The notes under the pieces are model-generated. The model was not told the DNA's origin, ran no database searches, and worked only from the letters and a program-made list of their open reading frames with translations. The position numbers were made by a program, and so were the translations under genes. Below, one piece after another: positions 52,724 through 62,623 of a stretch of DNA of 64,000 nucleotides. Each line of letters begins with the position of its first letter. The first letter of the stretch is position 1. Origin of the DNA: Chitinophagaceae bacterium IBVUCB2 (GTDB taxonomy: Bacteria; Bacteroidota; Bacteroidia; Chitinophagales; Chitinophagaceae); contig NFUV01000002.1 in NCBI GenBank assembly GCA_002127295.1, positions 868,001 through 932,000 on the forward strand, given 5' to 3'.

Positions 52724-52731
52724 CAAAGCTA
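52724..52731 (-). promoter_or_regulatory. -7 promoter element for hscB
   Basis: Reads TAGCTTTG on the minus strand, exact TAnnTTTG match, 18 bases before the ATG at 52706. Confidence 0.55.
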
Positions 52732-52912
52732 CGAATTATGAAGGGAGGCAGTCTGGAACTTCCTGCATTCGTAAATGAGGTATAGGGTTTTATTATATTT
52801 TTTGCCGGCCTTTTAATTCAGTTTGTTTCCAATAGATTTTAACGGCAACTTTGCCACATTGGTTTATGCCATGCGAAATTTCTACTTAGTATCGCTAACG
52901 ATAAATGCTTGA

Positions 52913-54115
52913 ATGATGAAAATTGGATTAATAAGAGAAGGTAAAACTCCGGCTGACAACAGGGTGGCTTTAACCCCTTCGCAATGTAAATGGATTGAAA
53001 AAAATGCTCCGCAGATCGAGGTGGTGGTTCAAACCTCGGAAAGCCGTTGTTTTTCTGATAAGGAGTACCTGTCTGCCGGGGCGGAGGTAAAGGAAGACCT
53101 GTCAGATTGCGATATATTATTTGGGATAAAGGAAGTGCCGGTTGAACAGCTGATTCCGGGCAAAACCTATTTATTTTTTTCTCACACTAAAAAGAAGCAA
53201 CCGCATAACCAGAAATTGATGCGGGCCATTCTCGATAAGAAAATTACCCTAATAGATTATGAGTGCCTGGAGCATGAAGATGGTCAGCGGATTATAGGGT
53301 TTGGCTTTTTTGCAGGTATTGTAGGAGCACATAATGGTATGATGGCATACGGTAACAGAACCGGACTTTTTAAATTAGACAGAGTTTATAAGCAGCGCAG
53401 TTTCAGGGATTTGATTCATAACTATTTTGGTCTTCGATTGCCCAATGTAAAGATTGCAGTAACAGGATCTGGCAGAGTGGCTCATGGTATTTTAGAGATC
53501 ATGAACCTGATGGGGATACACGAAGTTGAGCCCGATGATTATCTTGTTCGCCGTTTTTCGTACCCTGTTTATACACAGTTAAAAGGTGCGGAATTGTATC
53601 GCCACAAAGAAACCGGTCAGTATTCCCGCATGGAATTTCATGAACATCCTGAGAAATATGAATGTAAGTTTTTGCCATATGCTGCACAAACTGATATTTT
53701 ACTGAATGGTGTTTACTGGGATAAAAATGTGCCCCGCCTTTTTGAAAAAGCATCAGTAAAGGCGGATAATTTTATTATTCAAACCATTGCCGATATAACA
53801 GATGATGCGGACGGATCGGTGCCAATTAATGTTGGCGACCAAACTATTGAAGATCCTGTTTATGGTATTGATAAAATCACATTAGAAAAGACCGCTCCTT
53901 ATTTACCCAACTCAATTGATTTAATGGCGGTAGGAAATTTACCCAACGAATTGCCACGAGATGCAAGTCGTTATTTTGGTGAGCAATTGATAAAGCATGT
54001 TTTGGAAGATTTACTTGGTAAAGGATCTGAAATAATTAACTGGGCTACAATGGCCAAAGACGGACAGTTAACGAAGGAGTTTGAATATCTAAAGGAATAT
54101 GCAGAAGGGAAATAA
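52913..54115 (+). CDS. Saccharopine / alanine dehydrogenase-like NAD-dependent oxidoreductase
   Basis: A 400-residue protein related to the lysine-forming saccharopine dehydrogenase and alanine dehydrogenase group. The N-terminal catalytic domain has KIGLIREGKTPADNRVALTP and FSHTKKKQPHN; the Rossmann core has KIAVTGSGRVAHGILEIM. The C-terminal part (LPNELPRDASRYFGEQLI) is as in LYS1-like enzymes. The exact substrate is not clear; a role in lysine metabolism is inference. It converges with trmN6. Confidence 0.85.
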   Translation: MMKIGLIREGKTPADNRVALTPSQCKWIEKNAPQIEVVVQTSESRCFSDKEYLSAGAEVKEDLSDCDILFGIKEVPVEQLIPGKTYLFFSHTKKKQPHNQKLMRAILDKKITLIDYECLEHEDGQRIIGFGFFAGIVGAHNGMMAYGNRTGLFKLDRVYKQRSFRDLIHNYFGLRLPNVKIAVTGSGRVAHGILEIMNLMGIHEVEPDDYLVRRFSYPVYTQLKGAELYRHKETGQYSRMEFHEHPEKYECKFLPYAAQTDILLNGVYWDKNVPRLFEKASVKADNFIIQTIADITDDADGSVPINVGDQTIEDPVYGIDKITLEKTAPYLPNSIDLMAVGNLPNELPRDASRYFGEQLIKHVLEDLLGKGSEIINWATMAKDGQLTKEFEYLKEYAEGK

Positions 54116-54125
54116 AGGTCTCTCC

Positions 54126-54857
54126 TTACAAATACAAATAATAGTCTTTCAATAATTCTGTAAAAGCAGGAGTGTATTTGTCGTCTTCACTTTTGATAGC
54201 TATGTCATTAATTATTGTTTCCGCAGGCCAGGCAGATTGCAATCTGCCAGCCAGCATTATACGGAAGTAGTCATGGTTTACAGACTGCTTTACAAATGTT
54301 ATTTGCTCAATAACCAGCTCATGTTCTGTAAATAATTTCCTGATTTCTTCATGCCTTTTGTAGGGCAACAGTAAAAGAAAGACGCCATTAGCAGCAAGAT
54401 TTCTCTTGATAATTGAAAGTAATTCTGGAAGCAGTAAGCCACCATCATGATGTGCAATATTTTTGCCTGAGTTTTTCCCCTTTAATTCATTTTCATAAAA
54501 AGGTGGATTGCTGATTATCAAGTCATACAGAGTGGTGTTTGAAAATTCAATTGCATCAAAATTGAGAACATTTATTCGCTCCTTCCATGGCGAGAGAAGG
54601 ACATTTTCTTGCGCCTGTTTCGTCGCATTTACATCAATCTCCAATGCATCAAAATATATATTGCTTTGCTGTGCCAGCATCAGAGATAATAAGCCTGTCC
54701 CTGTTCCGATGTCAAGACCCTTATTAATTCCGGGATCAAGAAGCTTGACTTTCTCCGCAGCCCAGGCCCCAAACAAACAACTATCCGTCGTCACCTTCAT
54801 AGCACACTTATCCTGGTGAATAGTGAATTGCTTGAATTGAAAATGAGAGTTGGCCAT
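54126..54857 (-). CDS. trmN6: tRNA1(Val) adenine-37 N6-methyltransferase
   Basis: A 243-residue SAM-dependent methyltransferase. The sequence KVTTDSCLFGAWA, motif I DIGTGTGLLSLMLAQ and the N6-adenine signature NPPF (DLIISNPPFYENEL) match TrmN6/YfiC, which methylates adenine 37 of tRNA-Val. Related 5-methylcytosine or PrmC-like enzymes share NPPF, but the N-terminal block is specific. Confidence 0.85.
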   Translation of the reverse strand: MANSHFQFKQFTIHQDKCAMKVTTDSCLFGAWAAEKVKLLDPGINKGLDIGTGTGLLSLMLAQQSNIYFDALEIDVNATKQAQENVLLSPWKERINVLNFDAIEFSNTTLYDLIISNPPFYENELKGKNSGKNIAHHDGGLLLPELLSIIKRNLAANGVFLLLLPYKRHEEIRKLFTEHELVIEQITFVKQSVNHDYFRIMLAGRLQSAWPAETIINDIAIKSEDDKYTPAFTELLKDYYLYL

Positions 54858-54934
54858 TGCCGGGTTTTAATGAAGAATGAAATTATGAATTTGAACGAAT
54901 GCTTGCAGCGGGAAGCTAACAGCAATCAGGTGTT

Positions 54935-55978
54935 CTACCATTCAGCTCTGGCGGTGGAACTAACAGACAGATCAGCAAATTGGCCGGCCAGAAATTTATA
55001 GTAACCTGTTATGGCAATCATACCCGCATTATCGGTACAATATTCAAAAGCAGGAATGAAAGTTTGCCAGTGGTATTTTTTCCCGGCTTCTTCAAACGCT
55101 TTTCGCAAACCACTATTGGCCGATACGCCACCAGCCAGGCAAATATTGTAAATGCCTGTTTCTATCGATGCTTTTTTCAATTTATTAATAAGTATTGTAA
55201 CAATTCTATGTTGAATGGAAGCGCAGATATCAGCCAGGTTATTATTGATAAATTCTTTTTTTTCTTCTTCGGTGGCCGTAAATTCTTCTTTAAACAAATT
55301 GCTTTTGCCTGCATTTTGTAAAAAATAAAGAATAGAGGTTTTTAATCCGCTGAAACTAAAATTGAGATCAGGAATTTGTGGCTCCGGAAATTTGAATCGG
55401 GTAGCATCACCTTCTTTTGCATATTTATCAATTAACGGCCCGCCCGGGTAGGGGAGGCCAAGCAATTTTGCAGATTTATCAAAAGCTTCTCCGGCTGCAT
55501 CGTCGATGGTTTCACCAATTACTTTCATGCTGGTTGGCGATTCGCATACTACAATTTGAGTATGTCCCCCACTAACTGTTAAACATAAAAAAGGAAATGA
55601 AGGTTTGGGTTCTGCAATTAAGTTGGCCAGTACATGTGCCTGCATATGGTGAACGGCGATCAGGGGTTTGTTTAGTGACAAGGCCAAAGATTTTGCAAAT
55701 TGTCCACCCACCAGCAATGAACCAATTAGTCCCGGAGCTTGTGTAAAAGCAATTGCATCTATATTTTTTAATTGACAATTGGCTTCTTTAATAGCCGCAT
55801 CAACAACCGGAACTATGTTTTGCATATGTGCTCTCGAAGCAAGTTCGGGAACCACACCGCCGTATTTTTCATGCACCGTTTGGTTGGCGATATAATTGGA
55901 GAGGATTTTTCCATCTACACAAACGGAAGCCGATGTTTCATCGCAACTTGATTCAACTGCAAGGATTGTTACAGGCAT
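54935..55978 (-). CDS. tsaD: tRNA threonylcarbamoyladenosine transferase TsaD
   Basis: A 347-residue protein of normal TsaD length, adding the threonylcarbamoyl group to A37 of tRNAs. Motifs: ILAVESSCDETSASV, the metal-binding HHMQAH, VSGGHTQIV, GEAFDKSAKLLGLPYPGGP and CLAGGVSANSGLR. I chose MPVTILAVES at 55978; it begins eight bases after the upstream lipoprotein stop. Confidence 0.95.
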   Translation of the reverse strand: MPVTILAVESSCDETSASVCVDGKILSNYIANQTVHEKYGGVVPELASRAHMQNIVPVVDAAIKEANCQLKNIDAIAFTQAPGLIGSLLVGGQFAKSLALSLNKPLIAVHHMQAHVLANLIAEPKPSFPFLCLTVSGGHTQIVVCESPTSMKVIGETIDDAAGEAFDKSAKLLGLPYPGGPLIDKYAKEGDATRFKFPEPQIPDLNFSFSGLKTSILYFLQNAGKSNLFKEEFTATEEEKKEFINNNLADICASIQHRIVTILINKLKKASIETGIYNICLAGGVSANSGLRKAFEEAGKKYHWQTFIPAFEYCTDNAGMIAITGYYKFLAGQFADLSVSSTARAEW

Positions 55979-55986
55979 AAATTGCA

Positions 55987-56274
55987 TCAAAGGTAGCGAA
56001 GGCTGACTATTTCTGCTCCTTGTCCTGCCATACAAATAGAATAGGTTTGTTTTACCCGGTATTTCACCATCACCCGCCGGTTATTTTCAAAAGTTACACC
56101 CGACTGGTTGCTTACAGGTTCCAATCGGTTGCCGTTATCAAGTTCAATTAAAAAACCACATCCGTCTAATGTTCCTGTATAATCTTTTAGTAAACCCATT
56201 TCTTCTTCCAGTTGTTCCTTCTCACATTTCATAGCGGTAATCGCAAAAAGAAAAATTAGTAATAGCTTACGCAT
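55987..56274 (-). CDS. Small lipoprotein upstream of tsaD
   Basis: A 95-residue protein: MRKLLLIFLFAITAMKCEKE has a lipid-accepting C17, then a short domain with two further cysteines (DGCGFLIELDNGNRLEPV, YSICMAGQG), probably a beta barrel. Start at 56274 chosen from the signal. Stop is eight bases before tsaD, so the two are likely co-transcribed. Not recognised. Confidence 0.65.
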   Translation of the reverse strand: MRKLLLIFLFAITAMKCEKEQLEEEMGLLKDYTGTLDGCGFLIELDNGNRLEPVSNQSGVTFENNRRVMVKYRVKQTYSICMAGQGAEIVSLRYL

Positions 56275-56323
56275 ATCCTTTCTTTTTAAAATTGACAACT
56301 GGTTGTGTTATTTCGCTGCATTC

Positions 56324-57586
56324 TTATTTACTTCTTATAGCAGCTACGGGATCCATTCTTGCTGCTTGCCTGGCCGGTATAAAACCGGCGACAACACCAA
56401 CAATAATGCAAATAACAATGGCCAACACCATATTGGTAGTAGAAATATAAACGGGAAAATCTAATGCTCCCGTTAGTAACTGAGTGAGGAGAAAAACTAA
56501 TAATAATCCAATCAATCCGCCTATGATACAGAGAAATGCTGATTCTAATAAAAACTCCGCCAGTATAACCCTGTTCTTGGCACCTACGGCTTTTTTCAAT
56601 CCAATTTGTCCTGTCCGTTCCCGCACTGTTACAAACATAATATTTGCTACACCAAACATTCCAACAATCAAAGACAGTGCCGCAATAGCCCATCCTCCGA
56701 TATTCAAACTTACAAATGCTGAACTGATGGTGCTGCTGAAATCATTGATATCATTCAATGCAAAATCTTCTTCTTTTACCGGGGTTAATTTATGAATGGC
56801 CCGCATCGTTCCTGTTAGTTCATCTTTTAATGCCTTGCTTGTTACATTATCATGTCCCTGCACCATTATTAATGGGTCAGCTCTTCGTTCATTCATAACC
56901 GAACGGGCAAAGCGGTAAGGCAGGATAATACTTTGATCAAAATCCCATCCACCAATCATTTGTCGTCCTTGCTTCTTTATTACCCCGGCAATCAATACTT
57001 TTTTACCACGCAGGGTTACTTGCTTGTCTATAGCAAGGGATGCTTGTCCAAATAATTTTTCGGCTACATCATTACCAATAATAGTAATGCTATTGCCGTT
57101 ATCAAATTCTGCTGCAGATAAGTAACGGCCATAGATTATTTCCAGGGGTTGAATAAAAGAGAAATCTTCCGTGATGCCATACATGTTTACTTTAGATAAA
57201 ATATTTCCTTTGTACTCAACCTGGTCATTTACCCGAATGCGAAAGGCGGCATATTTAGCACTGGCTGTTCTTTCTTTAATGTGTTTTACTTCCTCATATT
57301 TTGGTAAGGGCCTGTTGGTGTATTTCCACCAGGGATATTCAGATCCGGATCCAGCGGTGTAATCCCACTTATCTATATAAATGGTATTAGTGCCCAGCGA
57401 TTGTACTTCATTTTGTATATTCCTTTCGAGACTTCCCACTACGGCCAGCACACCAATTATGCAGAAGATGCCGATCGTAATGCCAAACAGCGAAAGGAAA
57501 GTGCGGAGTTTGTTCTTCCACAACTCTTGCAAAGCCATTTTAAAACTGCTGGTAATAATTTCTATGGAACGGCGGAGCATCTGCAA
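56324..57586 (-). CDS. MacB/FtsX-type ABC transporter permease
   Basis: A 420-residue permease. The first membrane segment follows ELWKNKLRTFLSLFGITIGI, typical of MacB; residues about 50-270 form the periplasmic MacB_PCD domain (LGTNTIYIDKWDY); then an FtsX domain with three membrane segments and GLKKAVGAKNRVILAEFL and ARQAARMDPVAAIR. The ATPase subunit is not adjacent. Such systems export peptides or lipoproteins, or act mechanically at the envelope. Confidence 0.87.
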   Translation of the reverse strand: MQMLRRSIEIITSSFKMALQELWKNKLRTFLSLFGITIGIFCIIGVLAVVGSLERNIQNEVQSLGTNTIYIDKWDYTAGSGSEYPWWKYTNRPLPKYEEVKHIKERTASAKYAAFRIRVNDQVEYKGNILSKVNMYGITEDFSFIQPLEIIYGRYLSAAEFDNGNSITIIGNDVAEKLFGQASLAIDKQVTLRGKKVLIAGVIKKQGRQMIGGWDFDQSIILPYRFARSVMNERRADPLIMVQGHDNVTSKALKDELTGTMRAIHKLTPVKEEDFALNDINDFSSTISSAFVSLNIGGWAIAALSLIVGMFGVANIMFVTVRERTGQIGLKKAVGAKNRVILAEFLLESAFLCIIGGLIGLLLVFLLTQLLTGALDFPVYISTTNMVLAIVICIIVGVVAGFIPARQAARMDPVAAIRSK

Positions 57587-57649
57587 ATGTACTTGTAATA
57601 AAGAGAAAGAAAATGGGGATGCCTATTGGGAGGATTTTTCTATTTAATT

Positions 57650-57657
57650 TATCTTTC
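57650..57657 (+). promoter_or_regulatory. -7-like element for the small membrane gene
   Basis: TATCTTTC, one mismatch from TAnnTTTG, 18 bases before the ATG at 57675. Confidence 0.35.
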
Positions 57658-57674
57658 CGGCTTATTCTGTCACT

Positions 57675-58313
57675 ATGGAGCAATCACCAGCAGTTGTTTT
57701 AAGCGATTTAAAAGAAAGTAATTTTTTCAGGAAGCGGCATACGAATACCGTTTCGTTTGCAGTAGGTATTTTACTTTTTCTGTTGCCTTTTGTGGAACTT
57801 AAATGCGGATCAATGACATTGGTTGGAAATACAGGTATTGGTCTTGCAATCGGTTCGCCATGGAAAACAGCTCTTGGAGCCGGTGATAATGAATACCTGG
57901 AAAAGCTTAGAAGCCCCACAGATAAACCAACCAAAGAAATGCTGCGGGAGGGACCAAATGTATTTGCCATTCTGGCTTTGGTATTTGCCGTGGCAGGTGT
58001 AGGAATTTGTTTTTCTTTTCATCGGACAAGGTCTATGGTAGCAATGTCTGCTGGTATACTAGCAACGTTAATGCTGATTGCATTGCTGATACAATTTAAA
58101 ATTGCGATGAGGTCGGCGCTGAACAGTAGTACGGAAATAAAAGATATCAATATGGGTATGGTGATAAAACTGAAGTTTACGATCTGGTATTTTTTATCAC
58201 TGGCCTGTTTTGCCGCGGCTGCTTTTTTTAGTTATAAGCATAGCAGGATCGAATTAGATGATGCGCTGGCAAAAGCTATTGATTTTGAGTTCCAGCAGCA
58301 GCAAGCAGGATGA
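57675..58313 (+). CDS. Hypothetical four-segment membrane protein
   Basis: A 212-residue protein with four membrane segments (around 27-42, 98-114, 122-142, 174-190). The first loop contains VELKCGSMTLVGNTGIGLA. The tail is acidic and glutamine-rich (FEFQQQQAG). Family not recognised. Its stop abuts the stop of the convergent PNPOx-like gene. Confidence 0.65.
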   Translation: MEQSPAVVLSDLKESNFFRKRHTNTVSFAVGILLFLLPFVELKCGSMTLVGNTGIGLAIGSPWKTALGAGDNEYLEKLRSPTDKPTKEMLREGPNVFAILALVFAVAGVGICFSFHRTRSMVAMSAGILATLMLIALLIQFKIAMRSALNSSTEIKDINMGMVIKLKFTIWYFLSLACFAAAAFFSYKHSRIELDDALAKAIDFEFQQQQAG

Positions 58314-58868
58314 TCAATGCTGTAATCCAAGATCAGTAGGTAAATTATCTAAACTCCTCAAATTGTTTTGTTGCACATATTCATGCAATCCATCAGCACC
58401 TTTCTTTTCTGCCCATTCAAAATGAATATCTCTTTCGCCAACATAATCATACAACGGCACACCAAAGCCGCAGGAAGTTTGTACCAGGTCAATTTCAGCA
58501 ATGATGAGTTGCCTTGTGCTGGGGTAAATGGTAAACCGTGACGAGTATTGTATCCATTCGGGAGTATAGGGCAATACAGTAAATCCTTTTCCGTACAAAC
58601 GGAGAATATTCGGAGCTCCTTCAAAAGAGCAAAACATAATGGTGATACGACCATTTTCCAACGTATGGGCAGAAGTTTCATTACCACTGCTGATCAGGTC
58701 CATATAACCAACCTTGTTATCCCCTAACACTTTAAAGCAATCCAATCCTTTAGGCGAAAGGTTAACCCTGCCATCAGCACTAAGCGGTGCAGTGCTAACA
58801 AAAAACATGTGTTGCTTTTCAATGAATTCTTTATGCGCTGGCTTGATCGAGTCATGCAGTTTTCCCAT
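58314..58868 (-). CDS. Pyridoxamine 5'-phosphate oxidase-like protein
   Basis: A 184-residue split-barrel flavin- or heme-binding protein. Visible features: FVSTAPLSADGRVNLSPKGLD, GYMDLISSGNETSAHTLENGRITIMFCSF and PNILRLYGKG, a pattern common to the PNPOx-like family of FMN enzymes of unknown substrate. It differs from true PdxH. Single gene. Confidence 0.8.
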   Translation of the reverse strand: MGKLHDSIKPAHKEFIEKQHMFFVSTAPLSADGRVNLSPKGLDCFKVLGDNKVGYMDLISSGNETSAHTLENGRITIMFCSFEGAPNILRLYGKGFTVLPYTPEWIQYSSRFTIYPSTRQLIIAEIDLVQTSCGFGVPLYDYVGERDIHFEWAEKKGADGLHEYVQQNNLRSLDNLPTDLGLQH

Positions 58869-58928
58869 GTTGTAAAATTTGAAACGGAAGATAAGAAGTA
58901 AAATATTTACAGGCTTCTATTCATTTCT

Positions 58929-61508
58929 TTATTCTTCCTCATTTCCGTTGTCACGGTTGCGGCGAAGTGAGAAGTCTGCCTTTCCAAATTTATAAGAGAA
59001 GGTAAAACGGAAACTTCTGACGTTTCTGCGCCAGTACGAATCCTGGTAAAAACTCTCTGTATCATAAACATTTCCAAATCGTAGTGTATTGAAAACATCG
59101 CCAATACTAAAAGTGAAATTGGCTTTTTTGTCTTTCAGAAAGTCCTTTCTCAACGCAAAGTCTACACTGTATTCAGGGCGACTGCGTCCCTGTGCCTGTA
59201 TTTCTGCTGATTCATATTCACCGATCAGCTGCATGCTTACATTTTTGAACAATGATTTTTTTTCAATCCCTGTTTTATAATTTACGATCAGTTTCCCTTC
59301 CCAGTTATATCCTTCGTTGCTGAGGTTTAACTCATTTATGATAGCATTTACTTTCTGGTATTGCAAATCAAAAGTAGGGGTGATGTCAAAGTGATTACCT
59401 AGTTTTTGTTGTAGTGTAAGTTCAAGCCCAATGGTATTAGTGCTCTGTGCATTGATGAATGTGTTAAGAATAGCGTTAGGGTCAACTGCCGCATTATTTA
59501 ATTGTTGAAATTGTTGTGCAGATATAGTATCGCTGTAACGGGTTATATCTCCGGGATTGTTCCGGTAATAAAGAACCCCCAAAAAATTATTGCCTTTGCC
59601 ATAATTCTGGCTATAATTAAACTCAAATGAGTTCACAAATTCTGGCCGTAATTGTGGGTTGCCTTGCCGGAGGTTAACGGGGTCCGTAATGTCAACAAAT
59701 GGATTCAATTGCCAGAAATTTGGACGGCGTATACGGCGGGAATAGTTTACCTGCATTTCGGTATTTTCTCCAAATTGTTTGGTAACGAACAAGCTTGGAA
59801 AAAGTGCATCCCAGATACGTTCTATTTTGTTAGGATATTCATAGCCAAATTTAAATGCACTATCAACCAATTCTCCATTGAATTTAGAATGTTCTGTTCG
59901 TAAACCTACCTGGTAGCCGAAGGTTTTCCACTTGTCAGAATAAGTTGCATAAGCTGCATTTACAAATTCCCGGTATGCATAATTATTGCTGATCGGAAGT
60001 TTTATGGAAGTACCATTACTTAGAACTGCAAAAGCATTGTATTGGCTGCTGTAGTTGTTGATGTAGGAACGAAGCCCTGCTTCAAATTTTTTGTCCTCGC
60101 TTTTCGGGTTAGTATAATCTAATTGAAAGGTCCATTGCTTATTGTCATTGTTTCCATCATTCCTGGCTACATTCTTTGGATTGTACTCTGTTCCATCCGG
60201 GTTGAAATAGAAATTCGTAATGTCGCTGTAATCAGTTCCGTTTCCCGCATTGTAATTAATGTTACCCGTTAACTCTTTTCCTTGCTGCGGAAATTTATGG
60301 GTAAAGTTCAGTTGGGTATTATACCGGTTGAACCGGGAGCTGCTTTCAGAAAAACGTTCTCCATAGTAAGTAAGAAGTTTGTTGATATCTAAATTCTCCT
60401 GCTCTTGTTCCTCTTCGTTATAATTTTTTCCCTGTACTACGTTTTGTGTAAGTGATAAAGTATTACGATTGTCAAGAAAATAATCCAAGCCAACCCGGAG
60501 TGAACCGAAGCGACGTAAGCGGTTGCCCCGTGAGAACTGGTTGAAATAATCTTCTGTTATGCCGTTTTCCTTATTCTCCCTTTTTGTTTCACTGGTTGCT
60601 CTTCCACCGGATTGATTGTAATTTCCACTGACAAAAAAATTGAACTTCCCTTCCCGCATGCTTAAATTAATATTGCCATTGAGAATATCAGGTGTGCCTG
60701 CACCTGCAGAAACAATTCCATTTAAACCAATACGTTTATTTTTCTTTAAAATAATATTGATGATGCCGGCGCCACTGGCGGCATCAAACTTTGCGGAAGG
60801 ATTAGTGATAAGTTCTACCCGTTCAATATTATCGGCAGGTATCTGGTCTAATGTAAGAATAGTGGGGCGACCATCCACAAAAATTTGCGGAGCATTATTA
60901 CGAAGCAACACATTACCTTCCACGTCAACCGAAACAGAAGGAATATTTTTCATGATGTCGAGTCCGGTTCCACCGGTAGCCACAAGGCTTTTTTCTACAT
61001 TAAATATTTTACGATCAATACCCATTACCAAACCGGGTTTTTGAACTGTAATTACAACATCATCTAATTGTTTGATGGCTGCCTGCAATAAGATATTACC
61101 GAGGTCTTTTTCAAAAGGGGTTTTGCCAGGTTCGCCCAACGAAATATTTTTTTCTACTATCTCATAGCCGATAGCTGATATAATAATACGAAAGCTGTCC
61201 GCAGCAGTTAATTTTTCAAAAATAAAATCACCATTGGCTTTGCTAAGCATACCGCCGGCCAATTCTTCTTTTTTGCTGCCATCGGAAAATTTAATGCTGA
61301 ATAATTGTACAGAAGCTGCTTCAATTCCTTTTCCGGTGCCGGCATCAATAATTTTACCATATAGCTTATTTTCTTTTAGCTTAAGTATTGAGCCATCATT
61401 ACCTGTTGTAGGAGGTTCCCGGTCAACCTGTGCTGTTAATAAAGAAGTTGCTAACAGGAACACAAGAAGGGATAAAAAAAAATATTTAATTGAGGAAGTA
61501 AATCGCAA
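58929..61508 (-). CDS. Outer-membrane TonB-dependent receptor-like beta-barrel protein
   Basis: An 859-residue protein with signal peptide (ending LTAQ, residue 26), a carboxypeptidase-regulatory-like domain (KLYGKIIDAGTGKGIEAASV, about 48-145), a plug domain (DVVITVQKPGLVMGIDRKIF to NPSAKFDAASGAGIINIILK, about 150-255) and an OMP_b-brl_3-type barrel up to the C-terminal FTFSYKFG. It differs from SusC because it lacks a partner SusD gene. The ligand is unknown. The last residues after the final strand are short and charged (RRNRDNGNEEE). Confidence 0.88.
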   Translation of the reverse strand: MRFTSSIKYFFLSLLVFLLATSLLTAQVDREPPTTGNDGSILKLKENKLYGKIIDAGTGKGIEAASVQLFSIKFSDGSKKEELAGGMLSKANGDFIFEKLTAADSFRIIISAIGYEIVEKNISLGEPGKTPFEKDLGNILLQAAIKQLDDVVITVQKPGLVMGIDRKIFNVEKSLVATGGTGLDIMKNIPSVSVDVEGNVLLRNNAPQIFVDGRPTILTLDQIPADNIERVELITNPSAKFDAASGAGIINIILKKNKRIGLNGIVSAGAGTPDILNGNINLSMREGKFNFFVSGNYNQSGGRATSETKRENKENGITEDYFNQFSRGNRLRRFGSLRVGLDYFLDNRNTLSLTQNVVQGKNYNEEEQEQENLDINKLLTYYGERFSESSSRFNRYNTQLNFTHKFPQQGKELTGNINYNAGNGTDYSDITNFYFNPDGTEYNPKNVARNDGNNDNKQWTFQLDYTNPKSEDKKFEAGLRSYINNYSSQYNAFAVLSNGTSIKLPISNNYAYREFVNAAYATYSDKWKTFGYQVGLRTEHSKFNGELVDSAFKFGYEYPNKIERIWDALFPSLFVTKQFGENTEMQVNYSRRIRRPNFWQLNPFVDITDPVNLRQGNPQLRPEFVNSFEFNYSQNYGKGNNFLGVLYYRNNPGDITRYSDTISAQQFQQLNNAAVDPNAILNTFINAQSTNTIGLELTLQQKLGNHFDITPTFDLQYQKVNAIINELNLSNEGYNWEGKLIVNYKTGIEKKSLFKNVSMQLIGEYESAEIQAQGRSRPEYSVDFALRKDFLKDKKANFTFSIGDVFNTLRFGNVYDTESFYQDSYWRRNVRSFRFTFSYKFGKADFSLRRNRDNGNEEE

Positions 61509-61588
61509 AGCACTGGTTTTAATAAAAGGTAAAGGTAACTTTTATGTGACGGGCAAAACATTAAAAACTTGTGAGAACCGAATCAAAA

Positions 61589-61613
61589 AAGCCAATGTTT
61601 AAGGCATTGGCTT
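61589..61613 (-). terminator. Hairpin terminator for the ankyrin gene
   Basis: AAGCCAATG at 61589-61597 and CATTGGCTT at 61605-61613. The T run follows on the minus strand, downstream of the ankyrin gene stop at 61650. Confidence 0.85.
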
Positions 61614-61649
61614 ATAAGTAATAAAGTTAGTTGAACAGATAAGAAAAAA

Positions 61650-62510
61650 TTATATTCTTACTGCTGTTACCAAAGGTTCTGGTTCATGTATGCTGAAAGA
61701 AGTTGCCCTGTCGCTGGTCATCTTAAAAATAATTTTTACAGATGGTGCCCCGGTTGGTGAAAATGTATATTCATCTATTTTTTTTAGCATGTTTCCAAAC
61801 GAGCCTTTACGACCTAGTTTTAATGCTTTTTGTGAAGTAAGATCAACAACAAATATTTCTCCTTCTCCATCACCAAAACGATATTCACCAATATAATTTT
61901 GCTTTTCTTCCTCGCTAATTTCTAGGCTTTTGGCTTTTAGATCTGCATTGCCTGCAGCTTCAAGGTAAGAGATAACTTTATTTACATTTACTTTATCTTC
62001 TGCTGAAATATTTTTATCTCCCAGCCTGTTTTTTGCATGTTGCAATAACGTAATGCCATGAGGGCCCGGCGTTTTTTGAATGCCCGGAACTGTTTCAACA
62101 ATTTCCTGTAAACTTTTATAAGCACCGAGCATAGCAAACGTAAAAATATCTGGTCTTGCACCATGGCTCATTAATAATTCAGCAATATCTCTACGCCCAA
62201 CATGAGAGGCGGCACCCAGCGCCGATTCCCAATCGCCAAAACCCCAATCCCAGGTAGCAACTGCCAGTTCTGGTCGCTGACCCAACAATTCTTTTACTTT
62301 ATCAATATCACGGTGAGAAGCACCTACAATTCCACTAACCATACTGTCATTCATACTGGGATAGCGATAAAATAAAGGGTCTTTATCATTATTATGCCAC
62401 GGTTTGCTGATCGCATCCTGTGATGATGCAAAACCAAATGTGGTGATGCCAATTAAACCGAAAGCTGAACTCTTTATAAACCGGCGACGTTCGAATGAAT
62501 TGTTGTTCAT
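61650..62510 (-). CDS. Tat-exported ankyrin-repeat protein
   Basis: A 286-residue protein. The N-terminus (MNNNSFERRRFIKSSAFGLI) is a twin-arginine signal, RRxFIK, followed by a hydrophobic stretch. Ankyrin-like repeats lie at about 70-160 (DKVKELLGQRPELAVA, SALGAASHVGRRDIAELLMSHG). The C-terminal part (YIGEYRFGDGEGEIFVVDL) is a beta domain. Exported folded, perhaps with a cofactor or partner (inference). The start 62510 begins the signal; 62522 is possible. Confidence 0.78.
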   Translation of the reverse strand: MNNNSFERRRFIKSSAFGLIGITTFGFASSQDAISKPWHNNDKDPLFYRYPSMNDSMVSGIVGASHRDIDKVKELLGQRPELAVATWDWGFGDWESALGAASHVGRRDIAELLMSHGARPDIFTFAMLGAYKSLQEIVETVPGIQKTPGPHGITLLQHAKNRLGDKNISAEDKVNVNKVISYLEAAGNADLKAKSLEISEEEKQNYIGEYRFGDGEGEIFVVDLTSQKALKLGRKGSFGNMLKKIDEYTFSPTGAPSVKIIFKMTSDRATSFSIHEPEPLVTAVRI

Positions 62511-62623
62511 GATAAATTGCATTTTGTTACTTTATCAATTTACGTAATTCAATAGTCATACGTCTAAATGTTTGCGATGACTGGTAGCATTTTGTTTTTG
62601 AAGGTAGGTGTTAGCTATTGAGC

